Source: Catellatospora coxensis (GTDB lineage: Bacteria; Actinomycetota; Actinomycetes; Mycobacteriales; Micromonosporaceae). From it: a stretch of DNA of 61,148 bases. Both the position numbers and the translations under genes were made by a program. Below, piece by piece: positions 35,401 to 41,634 of the stretch. Below the pieces are notes generated by a model that saw nothing but the letters and a program-made list of their open reading frames with translations, had not been told where the DNA came from and did not search any database. The stretch's first letter is position 1; each line of letters opens with the position of its first letter. The stretch lies in NCBI RefSeq assembly GCF_016862635.1, contig NZ_BONI01000061.1:1-61148 (forward strand), written 5' to 3'.

Positions 35401-36978
35401 GGTGCCTCGGCGGCCGGCGCGTCGGCTGACGGTCCGGCGAGCAGGCTGGTCGGGCCGCCGTCCGGCCTCCCGCGCAGGCTGCCCCAGCCCGACGCCCACG
35501 GCAACACCGTGCACGTCTGGAGTTGGCTGGACAAGCCGTCGGTGAGCGTGATCTCGCACGGCCGTTCCCGGACGGATGTCTCTGCGGAGCTGGCCGGCGA
35601 TGCGGCGGAGATGACGGTGCCGCCGGGGACGGTGGTGCTGCTCGCCGATCCCGCGACGGACCCGTCGGTGGTGGCGGCCGCGGTCAGGCAGATCCCGGCG
35701 ACGGAGCGGGTGGTGGCGGTGGCAGCCGGCCCACAGCCGGAGCTGGTGGCGGAGCTCCAAGCCGTCTCCAGGGAGCGACCTGACCAGATCATCCTTGCGG
35801 CACGCGAGCCGTGGTCCGTGGGCTCGAACGGACTTCTCCGGGCCATCGCGCAGGGCGATCGCGAGCCGTGGGTCGCTTACCTGCAGGGCAACGCCTTCCG
35901 GTTCGAGAGCGATTCCCTGAACGCGAACGCCGTCACGCACGTGCGGGAGGCGGGCGTCACGGCGTTGTTGGAAGAGCTGGGCGCGCTGGCGGACCTGCCA
36001 TCCGACGGCCACCAGAGCACCGGCGTCTCGGCGCTCGCGACCGACGTCCAGGCTTTGGGGCGCCGGCTCGCCCATGCGGTCAGCCTCCCGCCGTCCGCCG
36101 CCGCAGCCGCCGCCAAGGCGCTGTCGGCCGTGGAGGCGCAGGTGGCGGGTCAGTTCCGCCGCGCGGACGCGGAGGGCATGTTCTGGCGGGACGGCGGCGC
36201 CCTCATGCGAGAAGCGACCGGCCATGCCAGAGAGGTGTCGGGAGGCCTCCAGCCGGAGCGCCTGTCCGAGTCGGCCGACCGTGTACAGGCCGCGTCGCTC
36301 GACGCGTCGCTCCGCACGCTGACCGACCGGTTGCGCAGCGCCCCGTTGCGGGAGCGCGCGGCGATCGCGCTGCATCTGGCGCAGCGGGTGCACACCGCGA
36401 GACAGTTCGTGGCGGCGGACCGCGCCGCGGTCCAGCAGCGGCGCACCGCCGATTACCAGGCGTGGCGCACGGCCCAGCACCTCAAACTCATCGACGTCGA
36501 GCGCGACGGCGACTGCTTCTTCCACGCGCTGATCCTCGTGTTCAGGTCACAGCTGGCAGCGAAGCTGCCTGGTGTCCCGCTGAACCCGGAACAGCTGCGG
36601 CACAGGATCGCGGACGCGCTCCGGGCGGACATCGCGAAGGACGATCGGGGGGAGCCGTCCTACTGGACCGCGTTCGCGTTGGCCCGGCCGGGTGTCTCGC
36701 GGGCTGCGGCCAGGCGCGAGATCCTGGAAACGGTCCGGACGCCGGGGCGGTGGAACGACCATGCCGGTGACAGGTTCGCCGATCTGGCTGCCCGGATCTT
36801 CGGGCTGAACCTGACCGTGCTCGGGCCGGACGGGCCGACGAGCCTGGGGCCCGACACCGGGCCGGGCGGTTACCTGCACTACGAGGGCGGCAACCACTAC
36901 CAGGCGGTGGACCCGTCGTCGGCGCGGCCGGTGCGCGAGGACCGGATCTGGGAGGAGATCTTCCGTGGTCGGCGGTAG
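26446..36978 (+). CDS. Giant CpnT-like/WXG100-like protein with C-terminal OTU protease domain (giant 2)
   Basis: 3510 aa. Residues 1-110 are WXG100-like (GGANWQGDTA); 110-190 are hydrophobic, as in CpnT-like N-domains. A beta-rich stretch of repeated GTFxG motifs (about 365-460) and Asp/Ser-rich repeats (530-610) follow. About 2100 residues of alternating helical and Ser/Gly/Thr-rich beta modules, related to those of giant 1, come next, then a helical region. The C-terminus is an OTU-type cysteine protease: DGDCFFHAL (D3354, C3357) and GGNHYQAV (H3484). OTU enzymes are best known as deubiquitinases. C3357 is the only Cys I find in the chain. The start is ATG 26446 or ATG 26452; giant 3 has the same GGC-ATG spacing. 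Export by the neighbouring ESX system and the target are inferred. Confidence 0.92.
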   Translation: MGMQVPGWVRQFFLIVTGESWPQADEDELWALARLWAVLEAVLIVVEEEVVAVEHSIGGANWQGDTAVAVQVKLSQLVDSGDLHALVEAAGKVSQFVYDAGTNVEYAKASIIGQLAILTAQIVLLLPWVSFGPTSAAASGWIATLIAFGRYMSQTFFRRLVMSVVVGIGLQLGLDVAIQFTQLYITNTRRRWDGRRSGGAVLAGLLGGVIGPVVFTGLSKVITKTIGGRRGPDVGDRAMGSIPGQMFVGALTEFSAEQLADQILTGRAMQSDHPWAAVTAGAIDGAVEGGVDKLGGFIRGRRNGAAAGLDGDVGNLGLKNLDGALPPAGGSQQKPGDGPAGGTGAPSDTGRGPAGPGSRATPNIQGSFVLLGTSHFQLSGRFSTDDTFDGKITITGTLARPDGSTMTGTFTGDGRYQGGFEGIITNRAIEPNGHGTLQGAGNFDRKFFLSGTFTPAPTAAGAVPPRVAAITTADPLPAAGSAPRVVQPANTALQTASATAAAGPPVGPSPGEFVTRPATGAVSGAATGPGYADSDRDSAPSPFDDTASVYTVLTEVTESDAPPTGAHPLPEPADAIATSGYDSDSDGSDGSADTAPSLFDDAASATTESTEPDVAKFDPRTILAPAADTALTDVSVAPALVPTTVLAHPIAHLIARPADHGVAPADGSLAAVSGNPATSSGVLASVDVSRVLGLPGKPAVEAFREPSPVAAGQLPLVAAGSGGAPGPVPGPSTIVEGAGAPPAPRMDPGAPQDPGGPAEPGGSTVPPTDPEALPGTPGSAPIDPDSPGVGRAVDVDRRSNSVGIPRGELPMMTELIQTLRQQMTEEQLRHVPAADWTALPQLLLANYRYLVADGYPVTLGRTEVNVQLVVGEKGYRLDNPAGSYNRPAPEVSTDETAGRRETKDGRYHANQATNGSFKTGAHGQRQSGQAGALRLRASGNAGLGVAPGLLNSVSVGASVSGQANVITRGTGHIKDAEVARVEDTRDDSTLLAFDSQWRFRLRSDPAATWEQSPLVDVTRTSPDRLILAVADHNLQQTGPQVRAVPPVKEELKAEFADNAARIPPTFFASGLTGLSKLGDEIITLLREGGADVSIGGDLRKELHQKLTSLDTGLNTAVNDPKGHRITLHENGRVVAEVYVKASRLADAPERVGSTSDKAHIERVGTAISGNSGDTGIRNTTSARVSVDANLVPIPEVGVTGSVYGGKNWNNFDSMYAGRAGLWVHVSRYTGFTGGHDLKLKYTASVSVIQKPKEDAQKTPEVSGSALLRIPEPDAFAFGFSVDADAVSRTPDGKKPGEPSPTVPYDPDLLRNSGSTPGDPVGVPLPLHVLDGHGIGQGLVRVDEAAARDLRGMLLDELSKKGFVPPDLDRPFWMPGVPLDLNSETRLDSWLDNLGLIQQMVSEAGLNSHYNALHQDGLPFTVHDRGELGQVRSARVTLFAKKKFDAGTVSERRTGEYHTVNLAMGMDNFGYGAGGGREWVAGAKAKAGSQNMPFAGYFRAGAEYALGSNTRQNVGFLTNRPELLEYPGKVDEYRLLSEFGVRVEYDDGTAPTSFSDDYVATTHLIPAFNPSPAPAADPPADTPAVPAAELGDDAHGGRVVLPPVHEDVASVASTEAVAPDDDAASDATARPEPAAQPRRRWWRDWRSRGTRPGRPATPAAQSGQPAGSTSTRHDPSVLDQAAIYYFDTTGVVPALRDMVPQLTGPGKANDEEVSNFGGTVMVAAHLKEILQDRYATDTLFRAGMRASRHGAVSIGGSLGDSSFVGATNDKYVLGLIKLQLVEASQARSKVRGFSVSPATVGLGGNPDSRLTNVGQEKSAQLHWGQSTSETSGRTGGKEFLDLDFHRAYAFRAPVDLTLRSQYERRGKMVMFKGKKIWLLSHRRRSAARQLGERNMIYLLAEPEALARYGEGAVPLSNEQLEDALTRWQVGEKAEQKAEPPAGETDGKAADEAEKPLLLPGDVVAEVLLRWRKELATAGASDSSAAASRQRLAELARTLAKRHADLNNPIMNKDVRRRFAEAFPVTLADPVNAFANVRLPEYLTKDGDRALGHSAVHSTTLVDEAKKSTDLYTMVHEAVEQAAPGLLGRRPDLWDNTQGTIGRVQGALDALQGMFASGRDHALIEELLHRRGIKIELTNPVGWGNADVVTINIRMKLTGDPEVRALIGDSGIENYGHGYVRHVTSSGRDSSRSLDYMYGGSGESGTSGGPAFGLAHGKSRSTTRAVVGTTEQTVYDWTGHYRVGLGQQVEVEVSRSDMARRPLNRKMMQVYRFLVRRRRPVLRVGTGTVELKIPRGLAEAKLPAPPVRPESLPHLTTMPKLPGDAVLTAALLDETLSAVEELAGRALGPAAARTDIRGAIAVPALLTRTHLANHLPEALRPEGYRVADSLFLPGASPEQMTLDMTAEVFDVHVVGEVVNATGVGRYIKHQTGTTASSNTDMLAGSVDVGANQGDVIGVHDPGHANESWAKDSFSESTGGNRLSPQHQGAAETNNYRREQHLKQQGPVYLVRMKVRAEFVAKTVHQDTDGTIVEVAGSDRLYSDPVTGDVYAEMFADEVREWQRQSVEQYRDARPPEMVGPVSRHAPRVNLDQHLAAASAADAARVEAAVVDSVRAELGRGPKHVATRRGLPPFVLETSESVQQYLVYREVMAWAERAELGKWLDDESGRRRESDPTDPSIGLLEAKLALYGGWFREAARIGEILPGERETTQWSDRSVELIKWLTEQASAPVSGNAVDPRGERPVQPGPLELPPTVAARWSHPNPVHLGRRIARELGRDVLVKHAGVDGTARYRIDRDGRVFHADGRGRPESAEAAVRRLPEQLRDELARYPVEVEVIRYLYRRSWTRGQTFEQAVSEHLAELRRTRSVQESAAEGPATDAAPQGPVAAVPAASTSTEDAGPAPAPASPDYVPSGALKTLLGATIKLESQLATLPSATPSAVGTMPALVSPASPADVSTGSATQPLIPTELLDDAAVPGAPTRRGASGASAAGASADGPASRLVGPPSGLPRRLPQPDAHGNTVHVWSWLDKPSVSVISHGRSRTDVSAELAGDAAEMTVPPGTVVLLADPATDPSVVAAAVRQIPATERVVAVAAGPQPELVAELQAVSRERPDQIILAAREPWSVGSNGLLRAIAQGDREPWVAYLQGNAFRFESDSLNANAVTHVREAGVTALLEELGALADLPSDGHQSTGVSALATDVQALGRRLAHAVSLPPSAAAAAAKALSAVEAQVAGQFRRADAEGMFWRDGGALMREATGHAREVSGGLQPERLSESADRVQAASLDASLRTLTDRLRSAPLRERAAIALHLAQRVHTARQFVAADRAAVQQRRTADYQAWRTAQHLKLIDVERDGDCFFHALILVFRSQLAAKLPGVPLNPEQLRHRIADALRADIAKDDRGEPSYWTAFALARPGVSRAAARREILETVRTPGRWNDHAGDRFADLAARIFGLNLTVLGPDGPTSLGPDTGPGGYLHYEGGNHYQAVDPSSARPVREDRIWEEIFRGRR

Positions 36979-36988
36979 TGACGAGGCG

Positions 36989-37020
36989 GCCCCGGCACGC
37001 GGGGGCGGGCGTGCCGGGGC
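36989..37020. terminator. Bidirectional terminator between giant 2 and the regulator
   Basis: GCCCCGGCACGC (36989-37000) and GCGTGCCGGGGC (37009-37020) form a perfect 12-bp stem with an 8-nt G-rich loop in the short gap between two convergent genes. Confidence 0.75.
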
Positions 37021-37044
37021 AGGTGGGTGGTGGGCGGGTCCCGG

Positions 37045-37764
37045 TCAGGCGGCGAAGCGGTCCGGGCCCGAGCGCAGTCCCAGCCACAGCGCGATGACCT
37101 CGGCCCGGTTGCGGGCGGAGAGTTTGGTGTAGATGTGGTTGACGTGGTTCTTGACGGTTTTCTCGCTGATGTACAGCGTCTGGGCGATTTCGCGGTTGGT
37201 GCGCCCGAGCACGATGAGCTCCATCAGCTCGGTCTCGCGGCGCGAGAGCCGGTGGTCGGCCCGCGGGGCGCTCGGCGCCGGCGCGGGCCGGGCCCCCGTC
37301 TGGAAGCTCTCCACGATGCCCGCGAGCACGCTGGGGGACAGCCAGGGCTGCCGGCGCGCGGTCGACAGGACCGCGTCCACCAGGTCGTCGGCGTCGAACT
37401 GCCCGTGTACGAGGTAACTGGTCACGCCGAGGCGCAGCGCGTGGTGCACTTGGTATGAGTCGTCGGTGTCGGCCAGCACCAGGACCGCGGGGCCTTCCGG
37501 GGCGGGTGGGACCTGCTCCAGCGGGCGGTGGCGGCTGTCGAGGCCGAGCACGATCACGTCAGGGCTGAGCCGGCCGGCGTTGCGCAGGGCGTCGGCGTCG
37601 GCGCCGGTCTCGCCGACGATCGAGATCCGCGCGTTGGCTTCCAGGAGGCCGCGCAGTCCGCGCCGCATGACCAGGTTGCCCTCGGCGATGTGGGTCCGCA
37701 CCCGCAACGGGCCGCGCTCCTCCCGAGGCGGGTCCGGTGCCTTCGGGACCGAGTACAGCGTCAC
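37045..37764 (-). CDS. NarL/LuxR-type regulator with degenerate receiver (paralogue)
   Basis: 239 aa, same design as the regulator at 10187-10873 and clearly related to it (TNREIAQTLYISEKTVKNHVNHIY HTH). The receiver is again atypical: the phospho-Asp position, five residues after D69 (PDVIVLGLD), is G74. The acidic pocket is IAEGN and the switch Lys is His (TSYLVHG). It probably responds to something other than a kinase. The start is GTG at 37764 with GAGAGG 8 bp upstream; the reading frame stays open far upstream but has no ribosome site there. It converges on giant 2, just as its paralogue lies at the end of the giant 1 unit. Confidence 0.86.
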   Translation of the reverse strand: MTLYSVPKAPDPPREERGPLRVRTHIAEGNLVMRRGLRGLLEANARISIVGETGADADALRNAGRLSPDVIVLGLDSRHRPLEQVPPAPEGPAVLVLADTDDSYQVHHALRLGVTSYLVHGQFDADDLVDAVLSTARRQPWLSPSVLAGIVESFQTGARPAPAPSAPRADHRLSRRETELMELIVLGRTNREIAQTLYISEKTVKNHVNHIYTKLSARNRAEVIALWLGLRSGPDRFAA

Positions 37765-37794
37765 GGTGGGGCCTCTCTCGCTCGTTATCGGAGC

Positions 37795-37824
37795 TTCATA
37801 CCTTTGTCGCCGTCGCGTGCTCAA
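37795..37824 (-). promoter_or_regulatory. Putative promoter of the second NarL-like regulator
   Basis: On the minus strand, TTGAGC (37824-37819), 18 bp, TATGAA (37800-37795), 30 bp before the GTG start. The surrounding 37765-37930 is A/T-richer than the rest and also serves the divergent LAL-type gene. Confidence 0.5.
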
Positions 37825-37876
37825 GACATCGTTGACCTCAGTGACATCTGGTGCGGGAGATACGATTCGATCAGCG

Positions 37877-40708
37877 ATGTCGCAGGATCGCGGTCGACTA
37901 GGAGTGCGACAAATCGTGACAATATTGGTCGGTAGGGACGCGGAGACGGCGCAGCTGGGCGTGTCCCTGAGCAAGCTGGTGAGCGGGCGCGGCGGCATCG
38001 CCTGGATCGAGGGTGAGCCGGGCATCGGCAAGTCCGCGATGGCCGACGAGCTGACCCGGGCAGCGGCCAGGGCCGGCTGCCAGGTGCTGCGGGGCAGCGG
38101 CGACGAGCTCATGCGCTCGTTCCCGCTCCGGATGATCGCCGACGCCTTCGACGTCTCCGCCCGGTCCGCCGACACCGCTCGTGCCGAGATCGCCCGGCTG
38201 CTGCGCGGCGAGCTGGTCGACGGCGTCGCCTTCGACCCGGTGCTGGCCGCCGGCGAGCGGGTGCTGGACCTGGTCGACCGGGCCACCGCGCGGCAGCCGG
38301 TGCTGCTGGTGCTGGAGGATCTGCACTGGGCCGACGAGCCGAGCCTGCTGCTGTGCCACCGGATGGCGCGGGCGGTCGACCAGATCCCGCTGCTGATGGT
38401 GTTCACCAGCCGCCCGCCCGCCGCGCGCACGACGGTGGCGCGGCTGCGCGCGCTGCTGCGCGAGCGGCCCGGCGTGCACCTCGACCTCGGCCCGCTGAGC
38501 CCGGCGGCGACGCTTGCCCTGGCCACCGGCCTGGTCGAGGGCGCACCCGGCCCGCGGCTGGTCGAGGAGCTGGACCGGGCCGGCGGCAACCCGCTCTACC
38601 TGCGCGAGATGCTGGAGGCCATGCTGCGCGACGGCGCGCTGGAGCGCACCGGCGACGTGTACGAGCTGCGGGTGGACGCCGACACCGTGCCGCCGTCGCT
38701 GCTGGCCGCGATCGGCCGCCGGCTGGACGCGCTCAGCGAGCCGACGGTGGTCGTGCTGCGGCTGGCGGCGCTGCTGCGCCGGGAGTTCGACCTGGCGCAC
38801 TGGGCGGAGGTGAGCGGCCGCCCGGTGACGGAACTGGCCGCGGCCACGCAGGAGGCGATCACCGCCGGGGTGCTCGCCGACACCGGGGAGCGGCTGACCT
38901 TCCGGCACGACGTGCTGCGCCAGGCACTGGCCGACCAGCTGCCCGAGGCGGTCCGGGCCGGCCTGCACCGCCACGCGGCCCGCATGCTCGCCGACGCGGA
39001 CGCCGGCCTGGACGAGGTCTCGCCCCACCTGGCGGCGACCGCGGGCCCGCTCGACGCCTGGGCCCTGACCTGGCTGGCCGGCCTGCCCGAGTGCCGGCTG
39101 CAGGCGGCGGCCGAGGTGTCGGCGGACCTGCTGGCACGCGCGACCGCCCAGTCGGGCCTGCCCGAGCCGGTCTACGAGGCGCTGCTGGCGCGGTACGCGC
39201 TGACGCTGTTCTGGCTCGGCCGCGACGAGCGGGCCTGCGAGGTCGCCGTCGAGGTTTTGCGCCGCACCACCGACCAGGAGTTCGAGACCCGCCTGCGCAT
39301 CCTCGCCGTGCGGGCCGCGGGCCGGTCCCGCCGCTTCACCGACGCGCTGCAGCTGGCCGAGCCCAGCTCACCGGACCTGCCGCTGCGGTGGCAGGCCCGG
39401 CTGCGCTCCTGGCGGGCGCTGATCCTGCTGAGCCTGGGCCGGTTCGACGAGGGCTCGGCGCAGGCACACCAGGCGCTCGCGGAGTCGGAGTCGTGCGCGG
39501 ACCCCCTCGGCGTCAGTTACGCCCACAACGCGCTCGCGTTCGTCGCCGCCGAGCCGGACCAGCTCCACCACATCGACGCCGCGCTGGCGTCACTCGACCA
39601 GGACGTGGAGTCGGCCGACCTGAAACAGCTGCTCACCGCCAACCGCCTGTTCTGCGTGCTGCTCAACGGGCCGCGTGAGGAGTACGACAAGGCGCTGACG
39701 CTCGCGCTGCGGTGCGCGGAGACGGCGGGCAGCATGCGCGCGGGAGTGGTGTTCGCCGAGGCCGCCTACGCGTCCTACATGTGCGGCAGGTGGGACGACG
39801 CCGTCGCCTACGCCGACCGCCCCGACCAGGAACTGCTGACCAACCCCACCATCGCGTACGTGCACGCGGTCGTGGCCCTGGTCGCGATGCACCGCGACGA
39901 CCGCGCGACCGCCGAGGCGCGGCTGAACACCGGGGGCTTCCTTGTCCCGGCCGACCGCGACCGCTGGATCAGCGCCTCCGGCCCGGTGGCCGAGGCGCTG
40001 GCGATGCTTGCCGAGCTGCGCGGCGACCCGGCCGGCAGCCTGGCGGTGTGGGCGAGGTACCTGGAACTGCCGCCGGGCACCGCCCGGTCGAGCCGGTGCG
40101 TGGAGGCGGCCGAGCTCGTGCGCGTCGCCCTGGCCCAGGGCGACCTGGCCACCGCCGACGCGGCCGTCGCGGCGGTGACCGCCGACCCGGACCCGTCACC
40201 GCTGCGCGCGCTGGTCATCCGCTGCTGCCAGGCCATGGTCGCCCGGGATCCGGCCGAGCTGATCGAGGTGGCGGCGGACTACGGGCGGTGGGACTGGCCG
40301 CGTTACCGGGCCCGCGCGCTGGAGGAGGCGGCGGTGCTGCTGGCCGCGCGCGGAGACCTGGACGACGCCCGGGCGGTGTTCGCCGACGCGCTGAACGCGT
40401 GGCTCGACCTGGGCGCGGCGTGGGACGCCCGGCGGGTCGAGGCCAGGCTGCGCCCGTCCGGCGTCCGGCGCGGCCCGCGCACCGTCCGCCGGCGCGCCAC
40501 CCACGGCTGGGAGGCGCTGACGCCCAGCGAGCGCCACGTCGCCCGGCTGGTCGCCAAGGGGCTGTCCAACCCGGACATCGCCGCCGAGCTGTTCGTGTCG
40601 CGCAACACCGTGCAGACCCACGTGTCGCGCGTGCTGAGCAAGCTGCAGATGCGCTCGCGGATCGAGCTGGTCCAGCAGGCCGACACCATCGAGCAGGTCG
40701 AGAGCTGA
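37877..40708 (+). CDS. LAL-type LuxR-family ATP-binding transcriptional regulator
   Basis: 943 aa. The N-terminal STAND-type ATPase has Walker A GEPGIGKSAM and Walker B LVLEDLHWADE. A long helical repeat region follows (about 450-860, TPR-like), then a C-terminal LuxR HTH (LTPSERHVARLVAKGLSNPDIAAELFVSRNTVQTHVSRVL). This is the MalT/LAL architecture: ligand-dependent activators acting in the cytosol. The start is uncertain. ATG 37877 is used; GTG 37904 and GTG 37916 (TILVGRD next to the ATPase core) are also possible. It is divergent from the NarL-like regulator across an A/T-rich control region, so it may control the secretion island, but no target site is evident. Confidence 0.88.
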   Translation: MSQDRGRLGVRQIVTILVGRDAETAQLGVSLSKLVSGRGGIAWIEGEPGIGKSAMADELTRAAARAGCQVLRGSGDELMRSFPLRMIADAFDVSARSADTARAEIARLLRGELVDGVAFDPVLAAGERVLDLVDRATARQPVLLVLEDLHWADEPSLLLCHRMARAVDQIPLLMVFTSRPPAARTTVARLRALLRERPGVHLDLGPLSPAATLALATGLVEGAPGPRLVEELDRAGGNPLYLREMLEAMLRDGALERTGDVYELRVDADTVPPSLLAAIGRRLDALSEPTVVVLRLAALLRREFDLAHWAEVSGRPVTELAAATQEAITAGVLADTGERLTFRHDVLRQALADQLPEAVRAGLHRHAARMLADADAGLDEVSPHLAATAGPLDAWALTWLAGLPECRLQAAAEVSADLLARATAQSGLPEPVYEALLARYALTLFWLGRDERACEVAVEVLRRTTDQEFETRLRILAVRAAGRSRRFTDALQLAEPSSPDLPLRWQARLRSWRALILLSLGRFDEGSAQAHQALAESESCADPLGVSYAHNALAFVAAEPDQLHHIDAALASLDQDVESADLKQLLTANRLFCVLLNGPREEYDKALTLALRCAETAGSMRAGVVFAEAAYASYMCGRWDDAVAYADRPDQELLTNPTIAYVHAVVALVAMHRDDRATAEARLNTGGFLVPADRDRWISASGPVAEALAMLAELRGDPAGSLAVWARYLELPPGTARSSRCVEAAELVRVALAQGDLATADAAVAAVTADPDPSPLRALVIRCCQAMVARDPAELIEVAADYGRWDWPRYRARALEEAAVLLAARGDLDDARAVFADALNAWLDLGAAWDARRVEARLRPSGVRRGPRTVRRRATHGWEALTPSERHVARLVAKGLSNPDIAAELFVSRNTVQTHVSRVLSKLQMRSRIELVQQADTIEQVES

Positions 40709-40728
40709 CCCGCAGTCCGGGTCAGCTC
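40702..40728. terminator. Bidirectional terminator containing both stop codons
   Basis: GAGCTGACCCG (40702-40712) and CGGGTCAGCTC (40718-40728) are a perfect 11-bp stem with a 5-nt loop. The TGA of the LAL gene (40706-40708) and that of the convergent lectin gene (40722-40724) both lie inside the stem. Confidence 0.75.
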
Positions 40729-41588
40729 AGCGTCCACTTCTGGTTCGGCGCACCGGTGCAGGTCCACAGCTGGGTGGCGGTGCCGTTGGCGGTGCCGTGG
40801 CCGCGGGCGTCCACGCACTTGGTGGCCTGCAGCCCGACGAGGTCGTGGGCGGAGTTGAGGTGGAACCGCTGGGCGGGGTTGCCGCTGCAGCGGGCCACCT
40901 GGATGACGGTGCCGTCGGCGGTGCCCGCCCCGGCCGCGTCCAGGCAGAAGCCGCCGAGGCGCACGGTGCGGTCAGCCATGACCGTCCACCGCTGCGCGGC
41001 CGAGCCGTTGCAGGTCCACAGCTGCACCCGGGCGCCGTCGCGGGCTTCGGCCTGCAGGCACTTGCCCGACTCCTTGCCGACGATCGGACGGCCGGTGGCG
41101 GCGGGCGCGGCCGGCGACGGCTTCGTCGTGGCAGGTTTGGCCGGCCCGGCGGTCGGCCGGGGAACCGCGGTGGACGGGCCCGGCGTCGGGGCGTCCGACG
41201 GAGCGGCCGTGGGTGCGGTGGGATCCGGATCCGGTGTCGCGGGCGAAGAGGTCGGCAGCGCCGACGGGTCAACGGACGCGGGCAGCTCGACGCCGGGCTG
41301 CGGCGGGCTGGTGGGCTGCGACACCGGGAGGGCGTCGCCGGGCGTCGCGTCACCGGACCCGGCCGCGGCGACCACCACGGAAGCGGCGATGACGACCAGT
41401 CCCAAGCCTGCCGCGAGGGCCAGCTTCGGGCTGCGGGAGCCGCGGCGGCGTTCCGGCACGCCGGCGTCGTCCGCGCCCAGCGTGGCGAGCAGGTAGGGGC
41501 GGGGCGCATCGTCGTCGGGCAGGACGTCGTCGCGGAGAGGAACGTCGTCGTACTCGTCGTACTCGTCGTCGGGCTGCGGGTGGGTCAC
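40722..41588 (-). CDS. Membrane-anchored ricin-B-type lectin protein
   Basis: 288 aa. An acidic cytoplasmic N-tail (PDDEYDEYDDVPLRDDVL, 1-52), one membrane helix (about 55-76) and a Pro/Thr/Ala-rich spacer (about 80-165) lead to one ricin-type beta-trefoil. Its three QxW-type repeats read QLWTCNGSAAQRW, QVARCSGNPAQRF and QLWTCTGAPNQKW. The lectin domain faces outward and should bind carbohydrate; no enzyme domain is attached. The start is GTG 41588 with GAGGA upstream. The next minus-strand gene upstream lies 46 bp away, so they may be co-transcribed. Confidence 0.85.
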   Translation of the reverse strand: MTHPQPDDEYDEYDDVPLRDDVLPDDDAPRPYLLATLGADDAGVPERRRGSRSPKLALAAGLGLVVIAASVVVAAAGSGDATPGDALPVSQPTSPPQPGVELPASVDPSALPTSSPATPDPDPTAPTAAPSDAPTPGPSTAVPRPTAGPAKPATTKPSPAAPAATGRPIVGKESGKCLQAEARDGARVQLWTCNGSAAQRWTVMADRTVRLGGFCLDAAGAGTADGTVIQVARCSGNPAQRFHLNSAHDLVGLQATKCVDARGHGTANGTATQLWTCTGAPNQKWTLS

Positions 41589-41634
41589 TGGTCGTCCTCG
41601 GGGGATGGGCGGGTCGGCCGGACGGTTCGGGTGT

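Noticed and set aside
37765-38589. N-terminal extension of the NarL-like regulator frame
   Set aside because: It runs antisense to the LAL ATPase domain and has no ribosome site; a promoter-like pair sits just before the GTG at 37764.
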